Assembly: GCA_900320595.1 (NCBI GenBank)
Contig: ONSW01000002.1
Coordinates: 30,613-94,612 of the forward strand
DNA from: an uncultured Eubacteriales bacterium
GTDB lineage: Bacteria; Bacillota; Clostridia; Oscillospirales; Oscillospiraceae
Direction: 5' to 3'
DNA length: 64,000 bases
This document shows positions 34,811-42,552 of the stretch, one piece after another. How positions within the stretch are numbered: the stretch's first letter is position 1; each line of letters starts with the position of its first letter. Below the pieces are notes generated by a model, which worked only from the letters and a program-made list of their open reading frames with translations, was not told where the DNA came from and searched no databases. Both the position numbers and the translations under genes were made by a program.

Positions 34811-36817
34811 TTATTGCTCCGCTCTCTCGAAGTCCTCGCGCGGGTGTTTGCACAGCGGGCAGGTGTAGTCCTCCGGCAGCTCGCCATCGCAGGGCTCAAA
34901 GTGTCCGCAGATCTTGCAGACATATCCTTTCTGCTTCGGTTTGAGATCGGGCACGACGTGCTCGAAATCCTCTTTGCCGTGCTTGCACAGCGGGCAGGTG
35001 AAGTCGTCGGGCATCTCCGCGCCTTCGTATACATAGCCGCACACCTTGCAGACCCAGCACTCCTTCTGCTCGGGCGCGGGGTTCTTCTTGGGCTTGATGT
35101 GGGCATGATAGTAACCGTAGGTGCAGCTGGGCGCGTTCGATAGCACCTTGGCCTCGACGACGTTGGCGATATAGAGCATCTGGGTCTCGAGGTCATAATG
35201 CTCGATCACCTCACAGGAGAGAACGGCGTTGGTATACTGCGGGATATAGCGGATGCCGTTCGCCATGCGGTCTTCATAGGGCACATCGGCAAACTTGTCC
35301 ACATCGCGTCCGCTCTGGAAACCGAAGTGCTGGAAAACGGAATACGGCGTATCCTCGGTCAGGATGGAAATGTTGAACTTCCCTGCCTTCATGACCATGT
35401 CGCAGGTATTGTTCTTCTTGATCACCGAGATCGTGATCTTCTTCGGATCGCCCGCGGCGACCTGGCCGGCGGTGTTGATGATACAGCCGTAGTCCTTGCC
35501 GTCGACGCGCGTGGTCAGAACCTCTACGCCGTAGCTGAACTTGTTGAATACTTTTTTATCCACCGCATCCGGGGAGAAAACGCTGGCTTCGGCGGCGGGA
35601 GCGGCCACAGCGGGAGGCGGGCAGAGCTCGGCGGCAAGCGTGTCGGCCAGTGCGTCTAGGTCGGCAAGCTGTCCTTCGGCCAGAGCGGATTTGAGCGTGA
35701 TATTCTCGCCGATAAACTCGGTGTTCTTAAGTCCCGAAAGGATCTCGCGCATGACCTTGCCGCTCATGGGAGCCCAGCTGCCGTTTTCGATCAGGGCGAT
35801 CTTGCGGTTCTGGAGATTGTGCGCCGCGATATCGTGCAGCAGGTTTTCCATCGTCACGAAAACACCCGCGTTGTAGGTCGTGGCCGCAAAGACAAGATGG
35901 CTGCAGCGGAATGCGTCGGAGACGATGTTGCTGGCCGGGATGACGGAGGTGTCGTGCATGCGGACGCGCACTCCCCTCTCCGCCAGCTTGGCAGCGAGAA
36001 TATTGGCGGCGTTCTCCGTATGACCGTAGACGGAAGCATATGCGATCAGGACGCTCTTTTCTTCGGGCGTGTAGCTGCTCCAAAGGAGATACTTCTCGAG
36101 AAAATCGCCGAAATGACTGCGCCAGACGAAGCCGTGCAGCGGGCAAACATACTTGATGTCAAGCCCCGCCGCCTTTTTCAGCACGCTCTGCACCTGCGGG
36201 CCGTATTTGCCGACGATATTGGTATAATACCGTCTGGCCTCATCCAGATGCTCGGTAAAGAAATCGGTCTCATCAGCAAAAAGTCTGCCGTTGAGCGCGC
36301 CGAAAAGGCCGAAAGCGTCGGCCGAAAAGAGGATGCCGTCGGTACTCTCATACGTCATCATGACCTCGGGCCAGTGCACCATCGGCGCGTTGACAAAGTT
36401 CAGTACATGGCGGCCGCAGGAGAAGGTGTCGCCCTCCTTGACGAGCACGATACGGTCGGAAAGGTCGCGGGCAAAAAACTGGCCCAGCATGGTTTTGATC
36501 TTTGCGTTGCAGATGATCTGCACGTCGGGATAGTGGACGATCAGATCGCCGATCGTATAGGCGTGGTCCGGCTCCATGTGGGAGATGACCAGATAATCGA
36601 GCTTCCGTCCGCCGAGCGCAAACTCGACGTTTTCAAAGAAGGTCTGATAGACAGCCTTGTCGACCGTGTCGAACAGCACGGTCTTTTCATCGAGCATGAG
36701 ATATGAGTTATAGGAAACGCCTTCCGGTACGCTGTAAACGCCCTCAAAGCAGCTCAGACGCCGGTCGTCCGCGCCGACCCAGATCAGGTCGTCGAGAACC
36801 TTTCTTGTGCAGTGCAT
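34811..36817 (-). CDS. Flavodiiron protein fused to flavin reductase and two rubredoxin domains
   Basis: Reduces O2 (or NO) to water in anaerobes. The protein has 668 residues from the ATG at 36817 (GGAGGG upstream). Domain 1 (1-250) is a metallo-beta-lactamase-like diiron site with HMEPDH, the VHWPE histidine, SADAFG and PLHGFVW. Domain 2 (about 253-395) is a flavodoxin (LIAYASVYGHTENAA). Domain 3 (about 430-585) is a flavin reductase-like FMN-binding domain. Domains 4 and 5 are rubredoxins with CKVCGYVYEG/CPLCKHGKEDF and CKICGHFEP/CPLCKHPREDF. The chain thus carries its own electron-transfer modules. It is monocistronic between rnf and a divergent unknown gene. Confidence 0.93.
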   Translation of the reverse strand: MHCTRKVLDDLIWVGADDRRLSCFEGVYSVPEGVSYNSYLMLDEKTVLFDTVDKAVYQTFFENVEFALGGRKLDYLVISHMEPDHAYTIGDLIVHYPDVQIICNAKIKTMLGQFFARDLSDRIVLVKEGDTFSCGRHVLNFVNAPMVHWPEVMMTYESTDGILFSADAFGLFGALNGRLFADETDFFTEHLDEARRYYTNIVGKYGPQVQSVLKKAAGLDIKYVCPLHGFVWRSHFGDFLEKYLLWSSYTPEEKSVLIAYASVYGHTENAANILAAKLAERGVRVRMHDTSVIPASNIVSDAFRCSHLVFAATTYNAGVFVTMENLLHDIAAHNLQNRKIALIENGSWAPMSGKVMREILSGLKNTEFIGENITLKSALAEGQLADLDALADTLAAELCPPPAVAAPAAEASVFSPDAVDKKVFNKFSYGVEVLTTRVDGKDYGCIINTAGQVAAGDPKKITISVIKKNNTCDMVMKAGKFNISILTEDTPYSVFQHFGFQSGRDVDKFADVPYEDRMANGIRYIPQYTNAVLSCEVIEHYDLETQMLYIANVVEAKVLSNAPSCTYGYYHAHIKPKKNPAPEQKECWVCKVCGYVYEGAEMPDDFTCPLCKHGKEDFEHVVPDLKPKQKGYVCKICGHFEPCDGELPEDYTCPLCKHPREDFERAEQ

Positions 36818-36852
36818 GGCAAGCCCTCCGTTAATGAAAGAATTGTGATTTG

Positions 36853-36881
36853 ATTTTATCATATTGTGATAGCGCATGCAA
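36853..36881 (-). promoter_or_regulatory. Promoter of the flavodiiron gene
   Basis: Minus strand TTGCAT (36876-36881), 17 bases, TAAAAT (36853-36858). The divergent gene at 36927 has its own TATGAT (36892-36897) on the plus strand, so the two promoters are interleaved. Confidence 0.55.
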
Positions 36882-36926
36882 GAAATATGTGTTATGATAC
36901 AGGAAATGAAACCGGGAGGGATTCTC

Positions 36927-37289
36927 ATGTCAGATAAAAAATTCACAACACCGTCCGGCAACGTAAGCGATCCGGCTGTAACGGCCGATTATGACAGCGC
37001 GAAGCGTTTTGACAAGGTGCTTGTCGGCTCGCTCGGCGTGTTCTACCGCGACGGATTTAAAACGAAATATGTTCCTTACAGCCAGCTGGAGCGCGCTTTT
37101 ATCCGCGTGCAGGAGGTCAACGGGCGCATGTGCTGCGGAAAAGCTGTGTTCCATTATTTCCGTCTTGTCTTTGTCGTGGGCGGCAAGGAATGGGGCGATG
37201 TGATCAGCGAGGATGAAAGAGCGACGGACGACGCCCTTGCCGAGATTGCGCGACGCTCCCCTGCCACCGCGATCGGCTTTGTAAAATAA
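36927..37289 (+). CDS. Conserved protein of unknown function (copy 2)
   Basis: A 120-residue soluble protein homologous to the one at 22564. Shared features are GVFYRDGFKTKYVPYSQLERAF-type core positions, a central strand pair (VFHYFRLVFVVGGKEW) and the C-terminal TDDALAEIARRSPATAIGF. The start is the ATG at 36927 with GGGAGGG eight bases upstream. It is divergent from the flavodiiron gene and ends in its own terminator. Function unknown; copy 1 sits with a PAP2 phosphatase, so the two contexts do not agree on a role. Confidence 0.8.
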   Translation: MSDKKFTTPSGNVSDPAVTADYDSAKRFDKVLVGSLGVFYRDGFKTKYVPYSQLERAFIRVQEVNGRMCCGKAVFHYFRLVFVVGGKEWGDVISEDERATDDALAEIARRSPATAIGFVK

Positions 37290-37300
37290 TCGCGGTATCC

Positions 37301-37333
37301 CGATCCGCTTCCCACACGGAGGCGGATTTTTTT
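37301..37333 (+). terminator. Terminator after copy 2
   Basis: ATCCGCTTCC-caca-CGGAGGCGGAT, one internal mismatch, followed by TTTTTTT. Confidence 0.85.
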
Positions 37334-37341
37334 ATGATCAG

Positions 37342-37372
37342 GTGTAAGATTCTTCCGCTCTTTGCGACATAT
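37342..37372 (+). promoter_or_regulatory. Probable ECF-type promoter of sigma/anti-sigma pair 1
   Basis: GTGTAAGATTCTTC, then CGACATATAT 23 bases from the first G. The block matches, at the same spacing, the one before pair 2 (38839), suggesting recognition by an ECF sigma factor and autoregulation. Confidence 0.5.
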
Positions 37373-37400
37373 ATGGTGAGGCGGAAAGGAAGTGACGCAT

Positions 37401-37958
37401 ATGGAAGACAGCGCGATTATCGACCTGTTCTTTGAGCGCTCGGAGCAGGCCGTTGCGGAGCTGGAACAAAAATACGGCGCCGCCGTCAGAAAGACAGCGG
37501 GCAATCTTCTTCGTGACCGTCAGGATGCCGAGGAATGCGCAAACGATACCTATCTCAGAGTCTGGAACAGTATTCCGCCTCAGCGTCCCGACTTTTTGGG
37601 CAGCTTCGTTTGCCGTATCACCCGCAACCTGGCCGTGTCGATGCTGCGCAGCAAAACGGCGGCAAAGCGAAACCGCGAGCTTGATCTCGTCCTCGACGAG
37701 CTGGAGGCCTGTATTCCCTCCCCCTTCAATGTGGAGGCCGATTATGAGCTAAAAGAACTTACAGAGGAGATCAACTGTTTTCTCTCGCGTCTTTCGTACT
37801 TCGACCGTTTTTTGTTCGTCCGGCGGTATTGGTACGCCGATTCCGTCGGTGATATCGCCGCGGAAATGCAGATACCCGAAAACCGTGTCTCCGTGCGTCT
37901 TTTCCGCCTCCGTGAGAAATTACGGAAGACTTTGCAAAAGGAGGGCTTGCTTGCATGA
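37401..37958 (+). CDS. ECF-type RNA polymerase sigma factor 1
   Basis: A 185-residue sigma-70 family factor of the extracytoplasmic-function type. Region 2 is seen as DRQDAEECANDTYLRVWNSI and FLGSFVCRITRNLAV. Region 4 covers about 120-180, with YFDRFLFVRRYWYADSVGDIAAEM and a recognition helix near VSVRLFRLREKLRKTL. The ATG at 37401 is preferred over a GTG three codons earlier by comparison with the paralogue at 38904 (both begin MEDxAI). It overlaps the downstream anti-sigma gene by four bases. Confidence 0.92.
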   Translation: MEDSAIIDLFFERSEQAVAELEQKYGAAVRKTAGNLLRDRQDAEECANDTYLRVWNSIPPQRPDFLGSFVCRITRNLAVSMLRSKTAAKRNRELDLVLDELEACIPSPFNVEADYELKELTEEINCFLSRLSYFDRFLFVRRYWYADSVGDIAAEMQIPENRVSVRLFRLREKLRKTLQKEGLLA

Positions 37959-38767
37959 AACGGGAAAATCTGTTCCGGGCGATCGCCGATATTGACGACC
38001 GCTTTATCACCGAGGCGATCCGATATGCTCCCCCGTCTGCATCCGGCTCTTCGGGAAGGATCGTACACTTGAACAAGAAAAAAATCATCTCCTTCGCGCT
38101 GGCCGCCGTTCTGCTCCTCGCTCTCGGTGTCACGGCCTTCGCTGTATTTTCGACCTATTCCACCCGTGTCCCCGAGCCGGAGGAAACCTTCCGGATCAGG
38201 TGGGAAGAAAACGCCAGCGGCTACATTGATTGGTCAGATGCCAAGCTTGCCGTGACGTTCTCCGAAACAGCCGAAAGCAAAGAAATTGAGTTTCGCCCCG
38301 GATGGCTGCCTGAAGAACTTGCATCGCTTAAAACCGATACATGGATAGATCGCCTGACTGCCGAGCAGTTTGCGGACAAATACCCTGATATGACCGCCAG
38401 CCAGCCGTTGCTGATCGAGACCTATTCCATGTCGATGTTCAATGACGGCGGCGCACTGTTGCTTCTCTATTACACGCCGGAGGATATCATTGAGGAACAC
38501 TGGGACGAGAACGATGTCGACGTCATGCGGTTCCATTGTACAGAGATACTGGAGGCAAACGCCTACGCCCCTGAGCGGAAGCTTGAGCAAGACATTATCC
38601 TGATGTCCAATTCCGAGGAAGGCTGGGTCGTTCGTCTTTGCGGGGAAATCGGTATGGACAAGCTTATCAGAGTCGCCAAGAATCTGGAGATTCGCGAGAC
38701 CGGAAACGTGCTGACATACGACGATTTTGAAAGCCACTACACCTTCATGGACGGCGGCGTAGGGTGA
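37955..38767 (+). CDS. Membrane-anchored anti-sigma-like protein with DUF4367-type domain
   Basis: A 270-residue protein with a short cytoplasmic N-terminus (1-45). One membrane helix follows (about 48-68, IISFALAAVLLLALGVTAFAV), then an extracytoplasmic domain of about 195 residues. The outer domain (FRPGWLPEELASL, IRVAKNLEI) resembles DUF4367, often seen in proteins encoded after ECF sigma factors in Clostridia. The four-base overlap with the sigma gene supports a regulator pair. A zinc-binding anti-sigma motif is absent from the short N-terminus, so the inhibition mode is unclear. Confidence 0.8.
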   Translation: MKRENLFRAIADIDDRFITEAIRYAPPSASGSSGRIVHLNKKKIISFALAAVLLLALGVTAFAVFSTYSTRVPEPEETFRIRWEENASGYIDWSDAKLAVTFSETAESKEIEFRPGWLPEELASLKTDTWIDRLTAEQFADKYPDMTASQPLLIETYSMSMFNDGGALLLLYYTPEDIIEEHWDENDVDVMRFHCTEILEANAYAPERKLEQDIILMSNSEEGWVVRLCGEIGMDKLIRVAKNLEIRETGNVLTYDDFESHYTFMDGGVG

Positions 38768-38779
38768 CCACGTATAACG

Positions 38780-38815
38780 GCAGGGACTGTCTTTCCGACA
38801 GTCCCTGTTTTTTTT
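38780..38815 (+). terminator. Terminator of pair 1
   Basis: CAGGGACTGTC-tttcc-GACAGTCCCTG followed by TTTTTTTT, 12 bases after the stop codon. Confidence 0.93.
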
Positions 38816-38838
38816 GTGGTATAATTTTATGGTGGATT

Positions 38839-38869
38839 GTGAAACCTTCTCCATCTTTTTTCGTGTATA
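38839..38869 (+). promoter_or_regulatory. ECF-type promoter of sigma/anti-sigma pair 2
   Basis: GTGAAACCTTCTCC with -35-like GAAAC, 16 bases, then CGTGTATAT. The AAC-N16-CGT arrangement is typical of ECF promoters. It aligns base for base in spacing with the block before pair 1. Confidence 0.6.
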
Positions 38870-38903
38870 TGGGTGAGAGCTCTTCAAACAAAGGAGGTAC
38901 AGT

Positions 38904-39461
38904 ATGGAAGACGCAGCAATCGTTGATCTGTACTGGCAGCGTTCCGATAGGGCCATATCGGAAACAGAAAAGAAATACGGCCGATATTGCCACTCGATCG
39001 CCTTTCACATCTGCGGATCGGGCGAGGACGCGGAGGAATGCGTGAATGACACCTATCTGCGCGCCTGGAACCGCATGCCGGAAGAACGGCCAAATATGCT
39101 TGGTACCTTTCTCGGCCGTATCACACGAAATCTCGCTCTTGACCGCATCAAGGCGAGCAAAGCCGCCAAGCGCGGCGGAGGCCAGACTCTCCTTGCGCTC
39201 GAAGAACTGGAAGAGTGCGTTCCCGGTCATTCGAATCCGGAGACCGAGCTGGAGCAAAAGGAACTGGAAGCGGTGATCGGGCATTTCGTCGCCGCCTTGC
39301 CAAAGACGGAAAAGCTTGTTTTCGTTTTGCGCTATTTTTATTTGGCACCGATCGACGAAATCGCCGAGAAGCTGCACTTCAGCTCGGGTAAAGTCAAAAG
39401 CATGCTGTTCCGCAGCCGAAGAAAGCTGCGGGCATGTCTGGAAAAGGAGGGTCTGATGTGA
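38904..39461 (+). CDS. ECF-type RNA polymerase sigma factor 2
   Basis: A 185-residue paralogue of sigma factor 1, with DAEECVNDTYLRAWNRMPEERPNML-type region 2 positions and FLGRITRNLALDRI. Region 4 contains KTEKLVFVLRYFYLAPIDEIAEKL and the recognition helix SSGKVKSMLFRSRRKL. AAAGGAGG precedes the ATG. It ends in TGA overlapping a GTG start of the next gene. The length equals factor 1, consistent with duplication of the whole sigma/anti-sigma unit. Confidence 0.93.
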   Translation: MEDAAIVDLYWQRSDRAISETEKKYGRYCHSIAFHICGSGEDAEECVNDTYLRAWNRMPEERPNMLGTFLGRITRNLALDRIKASKAAKRGGGQTLLALEELEECVPGHSNPETELEQKELEAVIGHFVAALPKTEKLVFVLRYFYLAPIDEIAEKLHFSSGKVKSMLFRSRRKLRACLEKEGLM

Positions 39462-40309
39462 ACGCAATGAGGCTTCTGCGCGCTATGGACGGCATTCATG
39501 AGGAGGATGTCATCATGGCAGGAAAACAGTATTTCAACAGTACACGGAAAGTTCCGATCCGGGCAAAGCGGCTCGTCGCCTTTGCCATTGCCGCCGTCTT
39601 GATGCTATCACTCGGTATCGCGGCCTATGCGACCTACAACGCGATCTCGACGCCACAGGCAGCGGAAAAGGTCGCACAGGAGCAGCTTGCGCAGTGGCGC
39701 GAGCTCGGTCTTCTGCCGCCTGACGCGGTATTTGAGGGGAAGGCGGATCAGATCGTCGAGATCGAGGGATATCCTGGCGGCGCTGCCTGGTTCGGCCGGT
39801 TTTTCCCGCACAGCTTCGACGTTCGCTGGTATTCCGGCGATCGAAAATATCGCTGCAACGTGAACATCGACACGCTTGAAGGAAAGATCCAGTATGGGAA
39901 CTTCACCGCCTTCCCGGATGAAAATGACGTGCCGACCGGTGAAATCGAGCTCACCGTCGGACCGGATGGGGAAACAAAGACCTTTTATTACTATGAGATT
40001 TTTGATGATCTGGTCGGCTCAGAGCAGACCGTGGACGGCTTCTGCTCGGCTCTGACCACCTACTGGGGCTTTAACGGCTACCGTCTGGCTGACCGGGGCG
40101 ATCCGATCTATACCGAGGAATATGCCTCTAATTTCGGCGCTGTCGACGGCTCGACACGTCTCCTTGATGTGCCGTGGGATAATAGCGGACACAATTTCCT
40201 CGCGGTCTATTTTGACGGAGATGCGGATCAGGCGCCGATGTATCTTGATCTGATGCAGTACCCGGGATACGTCGGGATGGACGTCGGTATCCATCATCCG
40301 GTCGGATAA
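39458..40309 (+). CDS. Membrane-anchored anti-sigma-like protein, pair 2
   Basis: A 283-residue product from a GTG at 39458 that overlaps the sigma stop (GTGA), with AAAAGGAGG seven bases upstream. It has a short cytoplasmic N-terminus, a membrane helix (about 37-55, LVAFAIAAVLMLSLGIAAYA) and a 225-residue outer domain. The outer domain is not clearly alike to that of pair 1; it has IEGYPGGAAWFGRFF and a repeated aromatic/acidic character. Function as anti-sigma is inferred from position and topology. Confidence 0.75.
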   Translation: MNAMRLLRAMDGIHEEDVIMAGKQYFNSTRKVPIRAKRLVAFAIAAVLMLSLGIAAYATYNAISTPQAAEKVAQEQLAQWRELGLLPPDAVFEGKADQIVEIEGYPGGAAWFGRFFPHSFDVRWYSGDRKYRCNVNIDTLEGKIQYGNFTAFPDENDVPTGEIELTVGPDGETKTFYYYEIFDDLVGSEQTVDGFCSALTTYWGFNGYRLADRGDPIYTEEYASNFGAVDGSTRLLDVPWDNSGHNFLAVYFDGDADQAPMYLDLMQYPGYVGMDVGIHHPVG

Positions 40310-40354
40310 AACAAAGCGCGTCTCTTCAAGTAAGAAGAGACGCGCTTTGTTTCT
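40310..40354. terminator. Bidirectional terminator
   Basis: AACAAAGCGCGTCTCTT-caagtaag-AAGAGACGCGCTTTGTTT between convergent genes, with a stem of 16 or more base pairs. Confidence 0.92.
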
Positions 40355-41091
40355 TATCTTCTTTTCAGCAAAAACGGCATCCCCTCGCCGTAGGGCGAAC
40401 CGCGGAGCCCCTTTTCCACCCGCTCGCGCATCGCGCCGCGATCGGCAACCGCCATACCCGCGATCCGGTCAAGCCCAAAATCCAGGAGTTCCGGGCAGAA
40501 CGGGACGGAGGGGCCAGTCAGGATCGTGAGCGCATTTTGGCTCAGCTCAAGAAGATGTGGCAGCGTCTTGTTGATAAGCGAGCTCCCTGTGATGATCACA
40601 AGGTCGCATTGCGGCAGGATCCAGTCGCAGGCACTGTCCGGATAGTCGCCCTCCAGCGGCGCACGTTCGAGGATGTACACCGCTTTTGCCTGCTCCTGCA
40701 AGCCCTTCGGACCATGCATATGGCCGATGAGCGCGACGGTTTTTCCTCTCAGATCGATCCCGTCTGTGTAAAAAACATCCATCGAGACCCCGACTCCGCT
40801 GGCCTCTATCCGCTCCGGCGTGTTATAAAACGCGTTCGCCGCCGCAAGTCCGAGCGACGCCTCCTCGAGGTTCCAGCTCTTCACGGCCTGCGCCGCCTCA
40901 GCCAGGCTCAGTCCCTCCAGCGTCGGATAAAGCGGCGGTATCGTGCTGCCCGCGGTAAACATCGCAATGCCGGAGGAAGACGCCGTCTCGGCAAACGCCC
41001 AGCGCTCGCCGGATATTGTCTTTTTAATTGTTTCTCCGCCCGCTACGCCGGCGCAAAGCGCGTCATAGAGCGCAAAATATCCTTTTCTCAT
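40354..41091 (-). CDS. DUF4213/DUF364 family protein (copy 1)
   Basis: A 245-residue protein of the putative heavy-metal-chelation family DUF364 with its N-terminal DUF4213 part. The start is the ATG at 41091 with GGGGAG upstream. Visible blocks are SWNLEEASLGLAAANAFYN, GKTVALIGHMHG, CDLVIITGSSLINKTLPHLLELS and LTGPSVPFCPELLDFG. These align with the second copy at 53640 (SWNMEEASEAFAAVNAFYN, CDLVIITGSAAINKTMPRLLELS). The active chemistry of the family is unproven. Here it is a single gene with its own promoter, away from the metal cluster. Confidence 0.85.
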   Translation of the reverse strand: MRKGYFALYDALCAGVAGGETIKKTISGERWAFAETASSSGIAMFTAGSTIPPLYPTLEGLSLAEAAQAVKSWNLEEASLGLAAANAFYNTPERIEASGVGVSMDVFYTDGIDLRGKTVALIGHMHGPKGLQEQAKAVYILERAPLEGDYPDSACDWILPQCDLVIITGSSLINKTLPHLLELSQNALTILTGPSVPFCPELLDFGLDRIAGMAVADRGAMRERVEKGLRGSPYGEGMPFLLKRR

Positions 41092-41123
41092 ATGGATCAT
41101 CTCCCCTGCTGCGGATCGTTTTT

Positions 41124-41152
41124 ATCATATCACAGCATCTGACGGATTTCCA
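41124..41152 (-). promoter_or_regulatory. Promoter of DUF364 copy 1
   Basis: Minus strand TGGAAA (41147-41152), 17 bases, TATGAT (41124-41129). Confidence 0.5.
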
Positions 41153-41156
41153 TAGA

Positions 41157-41190
41157 AAAACGGGATGCCTCCCTTGGGAAGCATCCCGTT
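41157..41190 (-). terminator. Terminator of the amino-sugar operon
   Basis: AACGGGATGC-ctcccttgggaa-GCATCCCGTT with an inner CCC/GGG pair and a minus-strand TTTTT run, 14 bases after the glmM stop. Confidence 0.9.
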
Positions 41191-41204
41191 CGATTTATAC
41201 CGGA

Positions 41205-42551
41205 TCAGGCCAGGTGGCCCTTTTGTTCAATGACGGCAATGACGCTGTCAACATACTTTTCGCAGATCTCCTTTGTGCCGGCCTCGACCATCACGCGGAT
41301 GACAGGCTCGGTGCCGCTCTCACGAACAAGGATACGGCCGGTATCGCCCAGCTCCTCAGCCACCTTTGCGACGGCCGCCTGCACGTCGGGGTCGTTCTGT
41401 GCGTCGGGCTTGGACTTAACGCGGACGTTTTTCAGAACCTGCGGGTAAAACACGACGGGTGCCGCGAGCTCGCTCATGGGCTTTTCCTTTGCCAGCATGA
41501 CTTCCATCAGCTTCAGCGCCGTCAGGATGCCGTCGCCGGTCGTCTCGTACTTGAGGAAGATCGTGTGTCCGCTCTGCTCGCCGCCGAGACGGTTGCCGGT
41601 CTGGACCATGTTCTCATAGACATACTTGTCGCCGACCTTGGTCTTGTCATATTCGATCCCGACCTTGTCGAGCGCTTTATAAAGGCCGAAGTTGGACATA
41701 ACGGTCGTGACGACCTTGTTGTTGAGAAGCTTGCCGCGCTCCTTCATATAGAGACCGTAGATGTACAGCACATGGTCGCCCGTGACGACGTTGCCCTTTT
41801 CATCCACGCACAGGCAGCGGTCCGCGTCACCGTCAAAGGCAAAGCCAATATCGAGGCCGTTGTCAACGACATACTTCTGCAGATGCTCGATATGGGTACT
41901 GCCGCAGTTCGTGTTGATGTTATAGCCGTCCGGCTCGGCGTTGATGACATAGGTCTTGGCGCCGAGCGCGTCGAACACGGCCTTTGCGATCTGCCAGGAG
42001 GCGCCGTTGGCACAGTCGAGACCGACCTTGACGTCCTTGAAGCTGTATTTCGACATAGAGATCAGATGACCGATATAGCGGTTGCGTCCGGCGACGTAGT
42101 CGACCGTGCGGCCGATGGCGTCGCGCTCGGAAACCGGGATCTCCAGCTTGCCGTCGATATAGTCCTCGACCTCGAGGATGGTCTCCTCGTCCATCTTTTC
42201 CCCGTTGCCGTTGAGCAGCTTGATACCGTTGTCATAGTAAGGATTGTGGGATGCGGAGATCATGATGCCGCAGTCGAAATCGTCCACACGCGTGATATAC
42301 GCGACAGAGGGCGTGGTCGTTACATGCATGATATAGGCGTCGGCGCCAGAGGCCATCAGACCCGTGCAGAGCGCGTATTCAAACATATAGGACGAGCGGC
42401 GGGTATCCTTGCCGATGACGACCTTTGCCTTTTTGTTCAGCCGGGCGCCATAGTACCAACCGAGGAAACGGCCGATCTTGATGGCATGGTCAAAGGTCAG
42501 GTCTTTATTGGCTTCACCGCGAAAGCCGTCCGTTCCGAAATACTTGCCCAT
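41205..42551 (-). CDS. glmM: Phosphoglucosamine mutase
   Basis: Converts glucosamine-6-phosphate to glucosamine-1-phosphate for UDP-GlcNAc synthesis. The 448-residue alpha-D-phosphohexomutase starts MGKYFGTDGFRGEAN. It has the phosphoserine loop ISASHNP near residue 100, the magnesium-binding DGDADR, the sugar-binding GGEQSGH and the phosphate-binding RESGTEPVIRVM. The FGTDGFRG start and GEQSG are typical of GlmM rather than ManB/PGM. It begins one base after nagB, last in an operon led by a glmS ribozyme. Confidence 0.95.
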   Translation of the reverse strand: MGKYFGTDGFRGEANKDLTFDHAIKIGRFLGWYYGARLNKKAKVVIGKDTRRSSYMFEYALCTGLMASGADAYIMHVTTTPSVAYITRVDDFDCGIMISASHNPYYDNGIKLLNGNGEKMDEETILEVEDYIDGKLEIPVSERDAIGRTVDYVAGRNRYIGHLISMSKYSFKDVKVGLDCANGASWQIAKAVFDALGAKTYVINAEPDGYNINTNCGSTHIEHLQKYVVDNGLDIGFAFDGDADRCLCVDEKGNVVTGDHVLYIYGLYMKERGKLLNNKVVTTVMSNFGLYKALDKVGIEYDKTKVGDKYVYENMVQTGNRLGGEQSGHTIFLKYETTGDGILTALKLMEVMLAKEKPMSELAAPVVFYPQVLKNVRVKSKPDAQNDPDVQAAVAKVAEELGDTGRILVRESGTEPVIRVMVEAGTKEICEKYVDSVIAVIEQKGHLA

Positions 42552-42552
42552 C

